Source: Eutypa lata (Eukaryota > Ascomycota > Sordariomycetes > Xylariales > Diatrypaceae). Taken from it: 64,000 nucleotides of DNA. Shown here piece by piece: positions 12,332 to 24,845 of the stretch. The number at the start of each line of letters is the position of its first letter. The first letter of the stretch is position 1. The position numbers and the translations under genes were made by a program. The stretch spans positions 2,046,001-2,110,000 of the forward strand of contig JAKULF010000008.1 in assembly GCA_022661535.1 (NCBI GenBank), written 5' to 3'. The notes beneath the pieces were generated by a model, which did not search any database, was not told the origin of the DNA, and saw nothing but the letters and a program-made list of their open reading frames with translations.

Positions 12332-12781
12332 CTGGCTGGTGGGTGGTAGCTCTAATAATTCAAGTACGTGTAAATATTGATCAGGTTTGGAGTATCTATC
12401 TTTATGTAGTAGGTAGGTAGGTATGTAAGTAGAAGTCCAAATAGGGTGTCGTGTCATGTGTGTGGTTGCACGAAGCATAAGTAGGTTGATAGTAGAAGAA
12501 GTTGATGTGATTTTCAGGAGGGCTGGCAGGGTGGGGCTTCCCGTGTCGTGTGTGGGCTGGTGGGGGCTCCGGAAGCAAGTCTATGTCGGTCCGGCACGTG
12601 GCATATTGGAGACAATTGATCTCCTTACCTGCTTAAGTACCTAAGTAACTTACATATTCAAACTGTCTGACTTTGAAACATCAAGTAAGTCCTCCCTAAT
12701 ACCAACCTACATATGCATTTGTTTATAATTAAGGGTATCGAGTCAATTGCCTTATTGCGTCAGTTAGCATACCTAGACTGC

Positions 12782-12813
12782 TAGGTATGTAGGTATGTAG
12801 GTAGGCAGGTAGG
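12782..12813 (+). repeat. GTAT/GTAG tetranucleotide repeat
   Basis: An imperfect short tandem repeat of TAGG/TATG units. A similar shorter one lies at about 12412-12432. Confidence 0.6.
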
Positions 12814-14481
12814 TGATGCTTCTTCTTCTGTATGCAATTCGGTAAAGTGACACTGCGTAGGTATCACTCGTATCCTGCATCTTATCTCCACTTTTTGGGA
12901 ATGAAAGTGTTCCTTTGCAGAAGACCCCAGGCAGTAAATTGGTAAGAAAGTGCCTCGATCATGCATTGAAACCGGTGACGAGTCTTATGGCGCCGGAAGG
13001 GCTGTCTCGCAGTGCACCCTCAATGGGCCGGCATTGGGTTTCTCCACGCCAGCGATTCGAGGAACGACTTTGCTAATCTGGCTAAAGGTTCTGCAAGATG
13101 CCTAATCTCGCAGTCGAGATCAAGGAATCCAATGTAAGGAGCTGGAAGCACACCGATGAATTTCGCTAAGCCTCATTAATCCCCCAAACTCCTCTTTGTT
13201 TTATGTCATTATTGAGTGCTGTCTGGCTCTTCTTACGACGGGTCAGGTCCCACTATTATATTATACTGAGGTTCTGTATACTTAGCTAGGTAGAGCTGGT
13301 TATACATTCCCCCTTGTCTTCCTTAGTAGCGATGACGATTTCGCTGCGTTCACTAACGACGGGAAGTGTGACATTAGCTCCAAATGTTCGTTCAGCCTCC
13401 CACCCCGTATGAACCGGGGGCCGGGCAACATCAAAATCTGTTCGAACACTAATCGCCGGGCCGCATATCGCTCGACTCGACGGACTGTACGTCACGGTGG
13501 GTCTCCGCACATTCAATTGCAGGGCCCTTCCTGGTATCCTCATAGAAAAGAGCATTCGGTTGTATTGTATGTGCCTAGTGACACATGCGGTTGTGCTAGG
13601 ATGATCGTATTCTTTTCATGTATGGGGAGTAGTAGCTAACTCGATCTTTTGGATCAAATCGTCCGATGGCAGGACTCGACCAGGTCTCTGGAATATGCAC
13701 CACGTGGATCTGGTACTCAAACCATACCTACGTACCGATGCCGGCATATGCTTTGCTCTCATATCATACCATACAGTATGTATAACCATCCAGTCACATT
13801 GCTGGAGTCCCTGTGGCTGACGGTCAGCTTCAGTGTAAGTCGCTAGGCGCAGCTTCATTAGCCAATCACATCCCGCATGATACGTGTAAATGTCTGGCTC
13901 TCAAGCAGAAATACACATTTGCACTTGTTTCACGTATGGTACTTGGTAGCGACAGGATGTATTACATATTTCCTTCTGCATTCTTCCTTTCTCAAAACTG
14001 GAAACTTCCTGCCTTATCCGTTCTGCATCCTACCTAACCCTTGCTGTTGATAATCCTTGTTCCGGAGCGCGAATGTGCACCCCTGCAATGTAACGGTCGT
14101 GTTGTTGCTACGTACATAGGCCTGCGGCATGAAAAAAGTGCCCACCATTTTGCTCCTTTGCTCCTCCGTTCTAGCCGTTGGTTACTTAAGCTGCTCATTA
14201 ACACCGGTCTTTCACGTGGCGGAATCCAACCTCCGATGCCTTAAAAGAAAAAAAAATACCCATCTTCACATTCCCGGCTTGATCATGTTCTTCGCTCTCC
14301 ATCATGATAGGGGTCTCCGTATATGGTCTGTCGTTGCCGGGCTTTCGTTATTCACCCGAGCCTTTGCAGAAGTACAACTTGGAAATAGAACGTGGTGCTA
14401 AATAGTGTGATCCACGTTTTCATTCCATCCTCTGTGCTGATTCCCTAATATAGTCGAGAGACAAGACATGTGCTTCTGTTT

Positions 14482-14887
14482 CTAGCGGGTGGTAGCTACC
14501 GGAGGCGCCCCGGGTGTAGCGTTGGTCGTCGGTACCATCACAGGAACGCTGGGCTGGTTGACCTTGTATCTGAGAGTCCAGTAATTGCCTGTTTCATTCA
14601 GGTTGACAATCTCCATTAGGGTGTAATACACCACTCCCCCCTCTATTCTGGGGACAGAGACGTCTCTTGAGAAGCTCCAAGGAGTCGTCTCGGAGGCGGG
14701 TTGTTCCGCATCCCGCCCCTCTGCCTATATCCTTGAATTAGAAAATTGGTTTGGCGGGCAATGCCTTTTATTCATCGCTTACAGTGCAGTTAGGGCATGG
14801 AGAGTGATTAACATAGACCCAATTGGGACAGTTATGTGTATAGAAGTACTTGCAACGGTACTTGAAGAAGCCTCCACTGCCACTCAT
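14482..14887 (-). CDS. Small cysteine-containing fungal protein, unknown function
   Basis: Two exons, complement of 14783-14887 and 14724 down to 14482, join in frame across a 58 bp GT..AG intron to give 115 aa. The N-terminus (MSGSGGFFKYRCKYFYTHNC) carries C12 and C20, followed by C31-x2-C34 in SPCPNC, with His18 and His28 nearby; these could form a small zinc site or disulfides. The middle (residues 57-92) reads like beta strands (VYYTLMEIVNLNETGNYWTL) and the tail is Thr/Pro/Ala-rich. There is no signal peptide or membrane segment. It resembles a family of small hypothetical proteins in filamentous fungi as I recall it, but I could not check this. Support comes from protein-like composition in both exons, a frame-preserving intron and a clean ATG. 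It is the only supported gene in a 13 kb gene-poor stretch. Function unknown. Confidence 0.75.
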
Positions 14888-15254
14888 GGTGGTTGTAGAC
14901 CGAAGGCTTCGATAAATGTTTGAGGTCAAAGGTCGCTTGAATAGACCAAGTAAGAGGGGAAAAGGGGGGCAAGAAGATTAGGTGAGTAAACGATGTGCTG
15001 CCCGCTGGCAGTCAAGCGGCTTGGAAAATGTGTTGAAGCTGAAGCCTTCAACACCAGTATGAAAGGTTGAGAGACGTGCTCTTCTTACAGGGGTTAGTGA
15101 GAAAAGCAAGGAGATCGACATCAGGGAAGAAACGGCAACACATGGATTTATACTCTTCATGGGGACTCCCAGGAGCTAGCATCGTCAACTTTCAGCCCTG
15201 TCCTTCGTCCCTAAGTAGACTGTGCGGGCCATTCTGCCGCACATGCGCTGCTAC

Positions 15255-15302
15255 TATGTATGTATGTATGTATGTATGTATGTATGTATGTATGTATGTA
15301 TG
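15255..15302 (+). repeat. (TATG)12 microsatellite
   Basis: Twelve perfect TATG units. They translate on both strands as Tyr-Val-Cys-Met or His-Thr-Tyr-Ile repeats, which explains the apparent open frames here. Confidence 0.95.
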
Positions 15303-18300
15303 TGCGTATGTACAAACGGCGCAACATGCATGGAGCGTTTCTCTTCTTGCCGATTTGGTGTCTGACGATCCCACGCCACTTCGGTTGACCCCGGTCCTGC
15401 ATAACCGGGAACCTTATGACAAGGGTCTTATTTGGACCCCCATATCAACTACATACCAGACCAGTCAAGATATTCCGATAGTTAATTCGGCTGGCGGCGT
15501 ATAGTCAGCGCGTTGAGGCTTATAGAACAGCGCACTGTGTTGATCAAGTTTGAAGATTCGGAGCACCTGAGGGGACTAATTTGGATGTCCTGATGAGAGG
15601 CCGAATTCGGGATTATGTGACGGGAAGGTTCCTATTGGCATGGAGTGTGACAGTTACACAACAGTAAGAAAAGGTGATTGATCGCTCATTGGCAGAAGAG
15701 TTCATGGTTGGAATCCCTAGGTGGCATCAGCTCACTGGAAATTGAATGTGAGTTCTGATAGAATGTAAAGTTTGAGTAGGTGGTAGCGCAATGGATAAAT
15801 AAGTGTTTCCAGAAACGTCTATCTAGCGGCTCACATATACCAACCACGCTGACAGGTTTCACACAGGGTATTATAATGCAATGAAGAGTGCATTGGAAGG
15901 AAATCATCACCACACTTTTGAACGTGGTGTAACATAGGCCGGTAATGTGATAGGTCAATAGATTTCACGGTGGGTTCTCATACACGTCGTCTTAACGTCT
16001 TTCATCTCATATTCATAGCTCGTGAGGGAAGGGGATTATTGCTTTGGTTGGATCCCGGAACCGCCGACCCCTCTGTTTTTCTTGGAGTAATGAGATAGTG
16101 ATGTTTCCTTTTTCCACTTTAGCATTAACGACGATAAGCCTGAGTGAGCGTTTACGGAAAGTCATAAGACCAATATTTCTCTATAAAATCACGTCTTAAA
16201 GGCTGGGAAGCCCGCTGATAATTGCAAAATTATGGCTTTAATAGAGGAAATAGAGCCTATTGAAGAAGAAAACAAAGAAAAAGAAGTAAATTAATTGAAT
16301 AATAGGTCAGTTTAGGCAATGTGGGGCCCCAAAACGGTCCGCTAGCCGCGTAGCAAATGCCCCGGCAGGAAGCCCCGGTAAAGCAAGGGGGAGAACCCCC
16401 CCTGACACGGCGATAACGGCCTCTCCCACACGAACTAGAGCTAAGTTTAACGACATCAACCGACTTCATTACTCCACTGGGACAATACAGTAACACGGGA
16501 GTTTGGATTCGTAAAGGATCATGGCGTGATTTCTTGAATATGACTTACTCATTTTGATTATTCTTAGACATCAATTGCCTTCTATTAGTTAGGTAAGTAC
16601 CTACGTAGAGGTAGTTAACATCTCGGACTATTTCTCTTTCAGCTTCATCTCCGTCCCGCTCCAACTAGCAGAATACCTATGGCATATACATAGTCAAATA
16701 GAACTGCCGTGCCGGATAGGCTTCATATCAAACGAACTTAAGTTCTCGAGAGACGCTTTCTCTTCGTAAAGGTAAAGGCAATGCATAGCTATTCTAGTAG
16801 GTCGCTAGAATATTCGTGATATTAAGTCCCTGGTCATTAATTGAGCCACATCTTATCACATGCAGTCAGGCCATTCAACTTCATGCCTCCGCCGATGAGG
16901 CTGCCTGTCATCGACGAAGTTTGACGCATAGTGGCCGGCATAATGGATGAAAACATGTCCCGGAGTCCGATTTCGCACGGAATAAGCACCGTGTTACTTG
17001 GTTTGCATGATTATAACCTCCAACACGGGATGAGATCTTGAACTGCACAGCTTGACCTACTTGTCTCCTTTTGGGAATAGGTATTCCATTTCATCTTTCA
17101 AGAAGTATTTCAGGTTAAAGGGGGTTCAAGGAGTTGAGGGGGTTCCGTTAGATTATCTAATACTTGCGGGCATACTTCGTACACTGCCAGACTGCATAGC
17201 AGATGTCACTACCTAATTTTTCAGCTCTCCACTTAGCTTTGAATACACAATGTATGCTAATATTTCGAGGGTGGCCAGGAACGCAAAGGTAATGTTGAGT
17301 CTAGTGTAACGACTGGAACCCAGCTTGCTACCGTATAAGCACGGTCTCACAATGCGTATATTTCACCGCCTCCTGTTTCAACTAACGACCATAGATGTTG
17401 GCTCCAATCACTACATTCCGTCCCGACACACGGGATACCCAGTCAGCCGGACCTTCTGCCTTGCGTACAAGGTTAGCCCAACTGCGAATCCAAAACGAAC
17501 TTAGATACCTTTATTCATCACGATCCAGCTTCACGGGACCGAGGACCATTACGTGGTTATGACATGGTAAAAACGGGGTTTTCGTCGCTAGAATGTCAGA
17601 TATCAAACTAGAGCTCGAAATCTTGCTTGGTGGCCGACGAATTAACAATAACATCAGAAGCCACAGAGAGCCTTCTGCGGCTTGTCGTCACATTGAACCA
17701 CAGCGACAACTATTCAAATAAGCATGGTCGCTGAAATGGCACACTCGAGATTGATAGACCAAATCTCTCCTTCCGTTTAACTTTGTTCATGCCATAGTCC
17801 CCTCTAAAGCGCAGTGAATTGCATACAACTACTTCCTACCATGTCTAGTTTTGAAAATCCACCTACAGGAATGACCGCAAATCCATGGTGTTCTAGGTAC
17901 ACAATATGCACCACATGCAGCTGTCAAAAACGCCGCCAAAAATATATGGCCTGATAGGAACTTGCGCCTCCAACTTAAAGCACATAAGATGTGGACACCG
18001 ATATCGTTCCTCTAAACATGGCTTCGGAGTTCCTTACAAACTGACGACGTAATGACCCGACATGACTTTGAGAAGCCTCGGTTAAAGCTCATGTCTATGG
18101 CGCCACCCTACTTTTTCCAGTCTCTTTAGAGAGATAAAAAAAGCAACCTCGAAATATCCCGACAGATCGTTTCAAGTGCTGAAATCCCATACCACTCAAC
18201 CCCGATCTCCCCCGCATGCACTTTCAGCGGTTGTTGTGCCACTAAAAAATTGCCATCGGCGAATGTGGCTTGCTTCTCGATCAATCCTCCCATTCAACGA

Positions 18301-21052
18301 CCGACACCGAAAGTACCGGTGTATCAGAGTTTATGCGTAAAGGGTTCTCAGCCGTCGATTGATAGAGCGCGTGGCTTGAACATGCTGTGCTACGTCTTGG
18401 TCGTGCAAACAGGTGAGGTCTACATGCAGTCTCTGTCACAGGGCTACGATAAACATAAATATGTGTAGTTCTTCTCTCACTCGGGTCACTCTGCAGGAGA
18501 ACGGGCAGGCAGTCACAAGTTGCTGCAGCCCAGAACGGTTTGCCATTTTTGGAATGCTCGGCGTTAGGTTAAGTTTTAGCCCAGATATCTCCTTAGGTAA
18601 CGCCCACAAGTATCCATTTATACCGCTCTCATTCTATCGTGGAGTTTGACTCCTACCAAGTCGGCCGCCTATCAAACTCAAATCCTTCTTATGCGGTTGG
18701 TTGAATAAGGAAGGCTGCCACGATCCCACTGAGTGCAGCTGAACTGGAAGATATAGACTATGGTGAAATCATATCGACCATTCATTAACGCATCAATCCT
18801 ACTCAGCCCGCAGCTACGTGAGCTGCTAGTGTAGAACCCTCCATTGGGGGTGCAGGCATACTCTATATCCTACGATCTTAGTTCGGAGTTTTTACTATGT
18901 ACTATTGACGATCTTATTCTAAGAAAGTACATTTGTTCCGCCACCTTACCCATACTACTTTCCGGAGAGTTAGATATATTCACCTTCGATAGGCTAGAAT
19001 CAAGTGTTGGCTCTCTTAGATCTCTTGCTCTTGTGTAATTCGCCCCTAGGAAACGCGGGCTTCAGATCCGCCTCTGCAACATGCAGGCTATCATGTCGGA
19101 CGGCAAGGCTGAATACGCGGCCCACACGCGGCCTGCTGACGGATACAACACTGCTGGGTGCGGAAAGGAATATAGACGAGAACGGTCGATTGCAGGCTCC
19201 TATCTCATGAACTTGTCGCCAGTGCAAATACTATCACGATGCATATAAGTACGAACGAGGCCTCAAAATGTTGGCCGTAGTAACACCGAGATCATTGAGT
19301 GAAACGTATATACATACATAGCTGCTCCCGTAGCATTACACTAGAGATCTCGCTCGCTCGAAAAGGCATGCAGCAGAAAGGGACGGGTCGAGTTACCACC
19401 GGACGGGGTCATGACCATTTCTCACATTCGAGAACCTCACGTCTGCCTATCAGACCTCCCGATATGCACGGTCTAATCGAGGATGCCAGGGCCCGCGTGC
19501 TAAGTTTATTTCGTTTAGTTAGCCTCGCCTATGTAGAAGCCGTCCCAACTTTGGTACGAGTGGGTATTCGCGGCCGGGACCTTGCTCATCACTCTCTCTC
19601 TCTCTCGCGCTAAAGCAATGTAGATCGAGCTTTCTCCGCGATTTAGGGACTAGCTAGCTACTGTGGACTTTTGCTATTCCCGTCCTTGTCACGCGCGGCT
19701 ACCGAGGCAGCCGACGATAGGAGGTACTGGCCAATTAGCAGACCGGGCGGTCAATAATAGTAAGTCAATAGTACTACTCTAACGTTAGACGTCCCTTGGT
19801 TGACATCCCTGCAGACCAGCCGAGCTCCATAGGTCACCGTGTCCGCAGAAAACCAAGATTTCGAACTTGTCAATATTGTGTCTTTCATGACACACTATGG
19901 TGGACACTAGAGACCCTTGTCACTACGATATAGGTGCCCATCAAAGCCGGCAGACTTACTACAACCCATATATGAAATTTCTTTGGTTCTAGTATAATAT
20001 AATACTTCGCTTATAGCGGAATAGTTCGCTACCGGGATGGCACACTGTGGCATCGAAGGGCATCTATGTCTGTTCCTATTATTAGTTCAAAACGCCAACC
20101 CCTCACTGCCTATAATGACTATTCATATACTCGAGTGCTTTATCATTCTCAGAGCAGACCCTCCGGATCTATCCTTCAAGCTTATGCCGAGGGCCCGTAC
20201 TCCTACTCAGGAAAACTTTACCAAGTTTACATATGATCTACCAACCGGCTTATAGCAGAATTCAAGGAAAGGGTTACGACCGTAGCGAGAGCGACACTCG
20301 TCACCTGCCACGTCGTAGTTTTCATTGGTAAAAATAAGCTCAGTTGGTCATTTCAAACAGGCTATCATGAAGACGATCCTTAGAAAATGCGGGTAAAATA
20401 GGGACCCATTTCGAAAGGGGGTCAGGAGGGTAAGTGTCAGGGGCTGATATGTCAGTTATGTGCGGATGCATACTTCCGCACTAGATATGTCTCCCTAGCC
20501 TAAGGGGGGAAGGAATGGGAGTAAAGAGGAGCGCCGAGGCAATCCGACTTACGAAACCGCGTTCTGATCTATGTAGTTATCTGTTTGTGTCTTTAGAGTG
20601 AACGAGCTTCATCGTCTGTCTGGATGTCTGTCTGTCTCTACAAATGAAGTACACAGTTATGTCTAAGTCTGGCTCCTAGATATAATCCGTTATACGTGAA
20701 GTACAATTAACTTTGATATCTCATCTCGAATACTATTTCTACAACCTGGATGAACATCGTACGTCCTGAACCTGACGTAAAGGCTATCCACGCCATACCT
20801 CCAAGCCGGCTAAGCAATGCCCCGATGAGAAACCAGGCTTTTGAGACCGTCTCAAGTGGAGGCTCTACTGTAGAGCCACTAACTTCATCTACGTAGATAT
20901 AAGACAATGTAGGGCATTCTAAATTGAAAGATTACCTCAAAGTATTAAGCGAGTATGTAGATATTACTATATTTGTTTTGTGGTTTATCCATTCCTTTGA
21001 CTAAGTACCGATATATTACTTGAATCCTACCAGCTAATACTGTACGTGCTAT

Positions 21053-21063
21053 CCCCCCCCCCC
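21053..21063 (+). repeat. C homopolymer, 11 bases
   Basis: An uninterrupted C run about 110 bp downstream of the amidase stop codon. Confidence 0.9.
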
Positions 21064-21176
21064 ATCATCATGTAACTATCACATCACATCTAAGCACGCG
21101 TAGACGGCGATTTTCTACCTATGTACTAACCCGTACTGCAGCCCAGCTCGTCTATCCGCCCATCCTCTCTACCCGA

Positions 21177-23397
21177 TCAAAACGGCGTCCTCCCCGTCTT
21201 CACAGTCCTCAGCACGCCCTCGTCCGCGAGCCTCTCGAACATATCCCAGAGCATGAAGTCGCAGCCCCTCCTCGCGACCACGCTGACCGTGACGGGGACC
21301 ATCTCCTCGACGAGCGTGACGTTGCTCCTGTACGGGACCTGGCCGATCGGGATCGTCATGTCGACGCACCCGTAGATCGGGCACAGGTTCGCGCCGCTGA
21401 TGCCCGCGCCCTCGGGCGTGACCGCGAGGTACGCCGCCTCGCCCGCGGCCGCCCCGGCCTCGACGAGGTCCTTCTCGCGGTAGCTGGGCAGGCCCCCCGT
21501 CCCGATGTCCCAGACCATGACGCTCTCGCTGCAGCTCTCGGGCGTCTCGTACAGGACCTCGGCCTCGAACCAGTCGACGGCGGCGCGCTTCGTCGCGAGC
21601 GCGTCCGCGTACCGCTCCGCCGTGTAGTACGACTCGTTGTAGGCGCGCCAGCCGGGGCGGCGCGCCGGGTCGATGGGCGGGAACCGCCCGTCGTACCGCT
21701 CCGCCCACTCGGTGATGAGCGGCTTCGCTACCTCCTGCCATTGCGTCATCGAGTTCAGCACCCCCGTTGCGTTGCTCAGCGCGTCGTACTTGGGCACCGT
21801 ATCGTTGGTCCCTGCTACGACGGCCGTCAAGTTCACCTGCTCGACGGTGAGGCCGAAGATGTGCGCCGTGCTGTTGATGAACCCTTGCAGGACGGCTTCG
21901 GCTGCTGGGTTCGCAAGGGGTAGATAGTCCGTTAGGTATAGGAGGCGCTTAGGGAGCCCCGGTGACTCCGAGGGAACGTTGAGCGCTGATAGCCCCGTGA
22001 TGGCCGGGTCCTCGTGAAGCTCGGGAGTATACCAGTGGCGTGCGAAGTGCGCCCAGGCGTGAGGATCCCGGCTGAAGACTCCGGCTGTATCGGTGGCGGC
22101 ACCGAGCGGCATGACTTTCTGAAGAGTGACGAGCCCCTGACTGGGCCGATTGCCGTAGGTACCCGAGACAGCAGCGGGCCGGCGCATGGACGAACCCGTA
22201 TCAGAGCCGATGGCGAAATCGAGCCAGTCATAGGCAGCAATCGAGCAACCGCCACCCGACGAAGACGCCGAGCACGTCAGCCAACCGTCGCCACGCGGGT
22301 TGAACGGGTACTGCTCATCCTGCCAGTCCCAGGGGTTGGCGCCCGACGCGAACTGCGCGAGCTTGTACTTCCCGACGAGGACGGCGCCGAGGTCGACGAG
22401 GCGCTGGATGGAAGGCGCGGTCTCGTTGGCGGGCTCGGTGATCTCCGCCCAAGCCTGGCTGCCGCCAGACGTCACGAGGCCCTTCATGTCGAAGAGGTCC
22501 TTGATGGCGACGCGGAGGCCGGCGAGGGGCCGGGGGTCGCCCCACGCATAAAGCCGCGACGGTACGGGGATCAGCGGATCCCAGAACCGGGACTGGAAGA
22601 TCTCGACGGCGCTGAAGGTCCCTTGCCCGTCGTTGGCCGAGTACGCCCCGTACAGGAAGTCCCGGTACGCGTCGCGGTAGAGGCGGTAGACAGCGCCTAG
22701 GGAGATAGAGCCCTCGGAGACCGAGGCGGCGTAGGGGCCCGGCGGGAGTTCGACTCCGCTTAGCCCGGCTATGAAGTTTATTGAGGCCTCTGATGAATCT
22801 AAGATAGGAGAGGCAAATGAAATTTTAGTTAGATCAATTAATTTGGCGTGGATTGTTCGTAGGGGGGGGGGTATATAGACATCATGTCTCAGGAAACGTA
22901 CATCCGCCTTGCTTCTCGAAGCTCGCATCGAAGAACAGGTGTTTGGGCGAGAAGCTATTTAGATAGTCGAGCGCGCTACCATCTAGACTTGCGGAGCCGG
23001 TGCCATTGTAAGCGATAAGCACGCCTTCTAAGAAGTCCTCGGAGAAGACATCGTCGCCCTCAACGTAGCGTGCGACGACATCCTCGAGGTAGGCGCCGGT
23101 GACGGTCTCCTCGTCTGCGAAGATGACGGTAAGCGGGACCAGTGAGCTGGCTTCCGTCGCTGCGGCCGAGCAGTCTCCGCTCAGCACTGCCTTGGGATGT
23201 CTGACGTTGGCTAGATAGGTCACGTTTCCCAAGCCGAAGGCAACGTCGCCGTAGGTCGTCGTCTGGACGTGCTTCCAAGGCGCGCGCTTGAAGTTCGTAG
23301 TAGGTAGCGCGAGAGCGAGGGAAGCGTAGAGCAAGCCCGCGGTCCAAGAGCGCAAGGATAGAAAAGGCAGACGTTTCTCAGTATCGAGGAACCCCAT
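21177..23397 (-). CDS. Secreted amidase-signature enzyme with Arp1-like N-terminal domain
   Basis: Two exons, complement of 22902-23397 and 21177-22798, give 705 aa; the junction completes a Tyr codon across a 103 bp intron. Residues about 14-31 form a hydrophobic signal peptide ([12 protein letters not shown]), so secretion is likely. Residues about 35-200 resemble the N-terminal domain found before amidases in fungal scytalone-dehydratase-like Arp1 proteins. The amidase signature fold follows: Lys265 ([11 protein letters not shown]), Ser345 (SASSSGGG) and nucleophile Ser369 ([12 protein letters not shown]) make the Ser-cisSer-Lys triad. The usual DTGGS is DTGSS here. Several NxS/T sites fit an extracellular protein. 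The family hydrolyses amide bonds; the substrate cannot be told. Third-position GC is higher than in neighbouring genes. Divergent from the AT-hook gene. Confidence 0.85.
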
Positions 23398-24845
23398 CTT
23401 GACTGACTACTCACCCAGCTGCAAGTCACTCAATCGCAGATAGATCAAGCGGAACTCCGACACAGACCTGTCGAGTAGACATGGGTTGTAGAGGGTCCTG
23501 GCTGGCTGTCTACTATATATATACATACATACTTACTTACCTACGAGGGTATAGTATCATTGCATCACCGAGAACCCTTGTAGTCATATTCATGTCTAAC
23601 GGTCCGAACAACCTACCTTATCTATCATTGGAGGAGGCTGGAGTTCGCCGTGGTTAGGTCTGCAGGTTACTGCAGGACCATCCATAGTTTTGGATGTAGC
23701 CTGGTCTTAGAGGCTCGGCAACTAGGTACCTTTCAGGATCGATATCGTCTCCTCTCTTATTTAATGATCGGCCTAAAGAGCCATCCGGGTCAAACCGATA
23801 CGATAGTTGAGTCGGTCGGTCATAGATGAACGAGCCGGTTTTGTGGTGCTAAGAATCGAAAAGCCGAGGAACGGATCCCGTGGTGCTGGTAACATCGTCG
23901 GATGAGAAGCCGATGGAGAAGAGCTGCGTGGGGGAGCTCTTATCAAACCCCGCTATTAAGTATTAGTAGTAGTATGTAGGTAGTATACCTAGGGAGTAGT
24001 TATAGTATAGCATACAAGCATAGTAGTGCTTGGTAATGTCCATGGGGTATGTAAACACGACAAGGTTCCATTATTATGAGCGTGAAGCATGGGAGACGAT
24101 GCATCCGAAGATAAGGTGCCGTGCTGACCGCTCTAGGGCGCATGGTTTAGATCCTTGATTCTTGATACCCGGATGGGCTAACTAACAAGTAGGGGGAGGG
24201 GCTATTCGTTTAAATCTCCAGGAACCGGGAACATTTAACTCAATGTTATGTTTTATATATCGACCTACGTCAGGGTAAAAAATACTAATTATAATACCCA
24301 AACGACACATAACTACAGGCATTATGAGGAATCAGGCGCCGACATGTTTGAAGGAACAGAGCCCGGTTTACACACGTATGTAGGTAGTGAGCATCCAAGT
24401 TATACCAATCACTCTAGTTAGGCTCCAAAGGGGCAGGGATATGCGCAATATAAGCTAGCTACGTCATCAGTATTCGTCGGGATGAAGGTACACCAATGAG
24501 ATCGTCTCAGGGGCTATAGCGACTTTGCGCGTCTGCTTCAACTACGTGTACGTGGTGTGGTATGCCTGTCTACCTTGATGAGTTGGCCTGCTCTCCAGGT
24601 GGCCCTGAGGTAAAATAAATTGTGTATGGTGTCCTAGAAACTCCCCAACTTTAGAATAATATCAATCTCAACCGTGTTACTCTACAACTTTCGAGTGATA
24701 TGATATAACTGCAAAGGAGAAAAAGCCTCAAGATTAAGTGGAATCACTCGGCTTAGACTACGCGCATAATAACCATATACACGCCCGTACGTGCAAACCA
24801 TCGACAGACAAAAGAGAAAAAAGGAAAAAGAAAAAAAGAACAATC
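23398..24845. promoter_or_regulatory. Divergent promoter region, amidase / AT-hook protein
   Basis: This 1.4 kb spacer has a TATA/CATA/CTTA short repeat at about 23514-23540 just upstream of the amidase, and TAGTAGTATGTAGGTAG-like repeats around 23960. No coding region or RNA gene is seen. Confidence 0.45.

Larger units (their letters stand above)
7920..14481. other. Gene-poor region, left half of the 13 kb desert
   Basis: No gene can be supported across 6.5 kb. Open frames of 60-215 codons exist (longest 11626-12273, plus) but have no domain, start in poor context and overlap each other on both strands. The stretch holds a G-run cluster at 12305-12331 and GTAG/GTAT tetranucleotide repeats at about 12412-12432 and 12782-12813. 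Hidden spliced genes like the one at 14482-14887 could remain undetected. Confidence 0.4.
14888..21176. other. Gene-poor region, right half of the 13 kb desert
   Basis: No gene is supported across 6.3 kb. It holds a (TATG)12 microsatellite, a GC-rich island around 16318-16440 with the palindrome TGGGGCCCCA, a CT repeat near 19595-19608 and an 11-base C run at 21053-21063. Short open frames on both strands have no recognisable domain. No terminal repeats or transposase motifs are seen, so a decayed mobile element is possible but unproven. Confidence 0.4.

Noticed and set aside
13286..13858. Two minus-strand frames of 80-89 codons
   Set aside because: They have true ATGs and somewhat protein-like stretches, but no motif and no splice join that makes a longer product.
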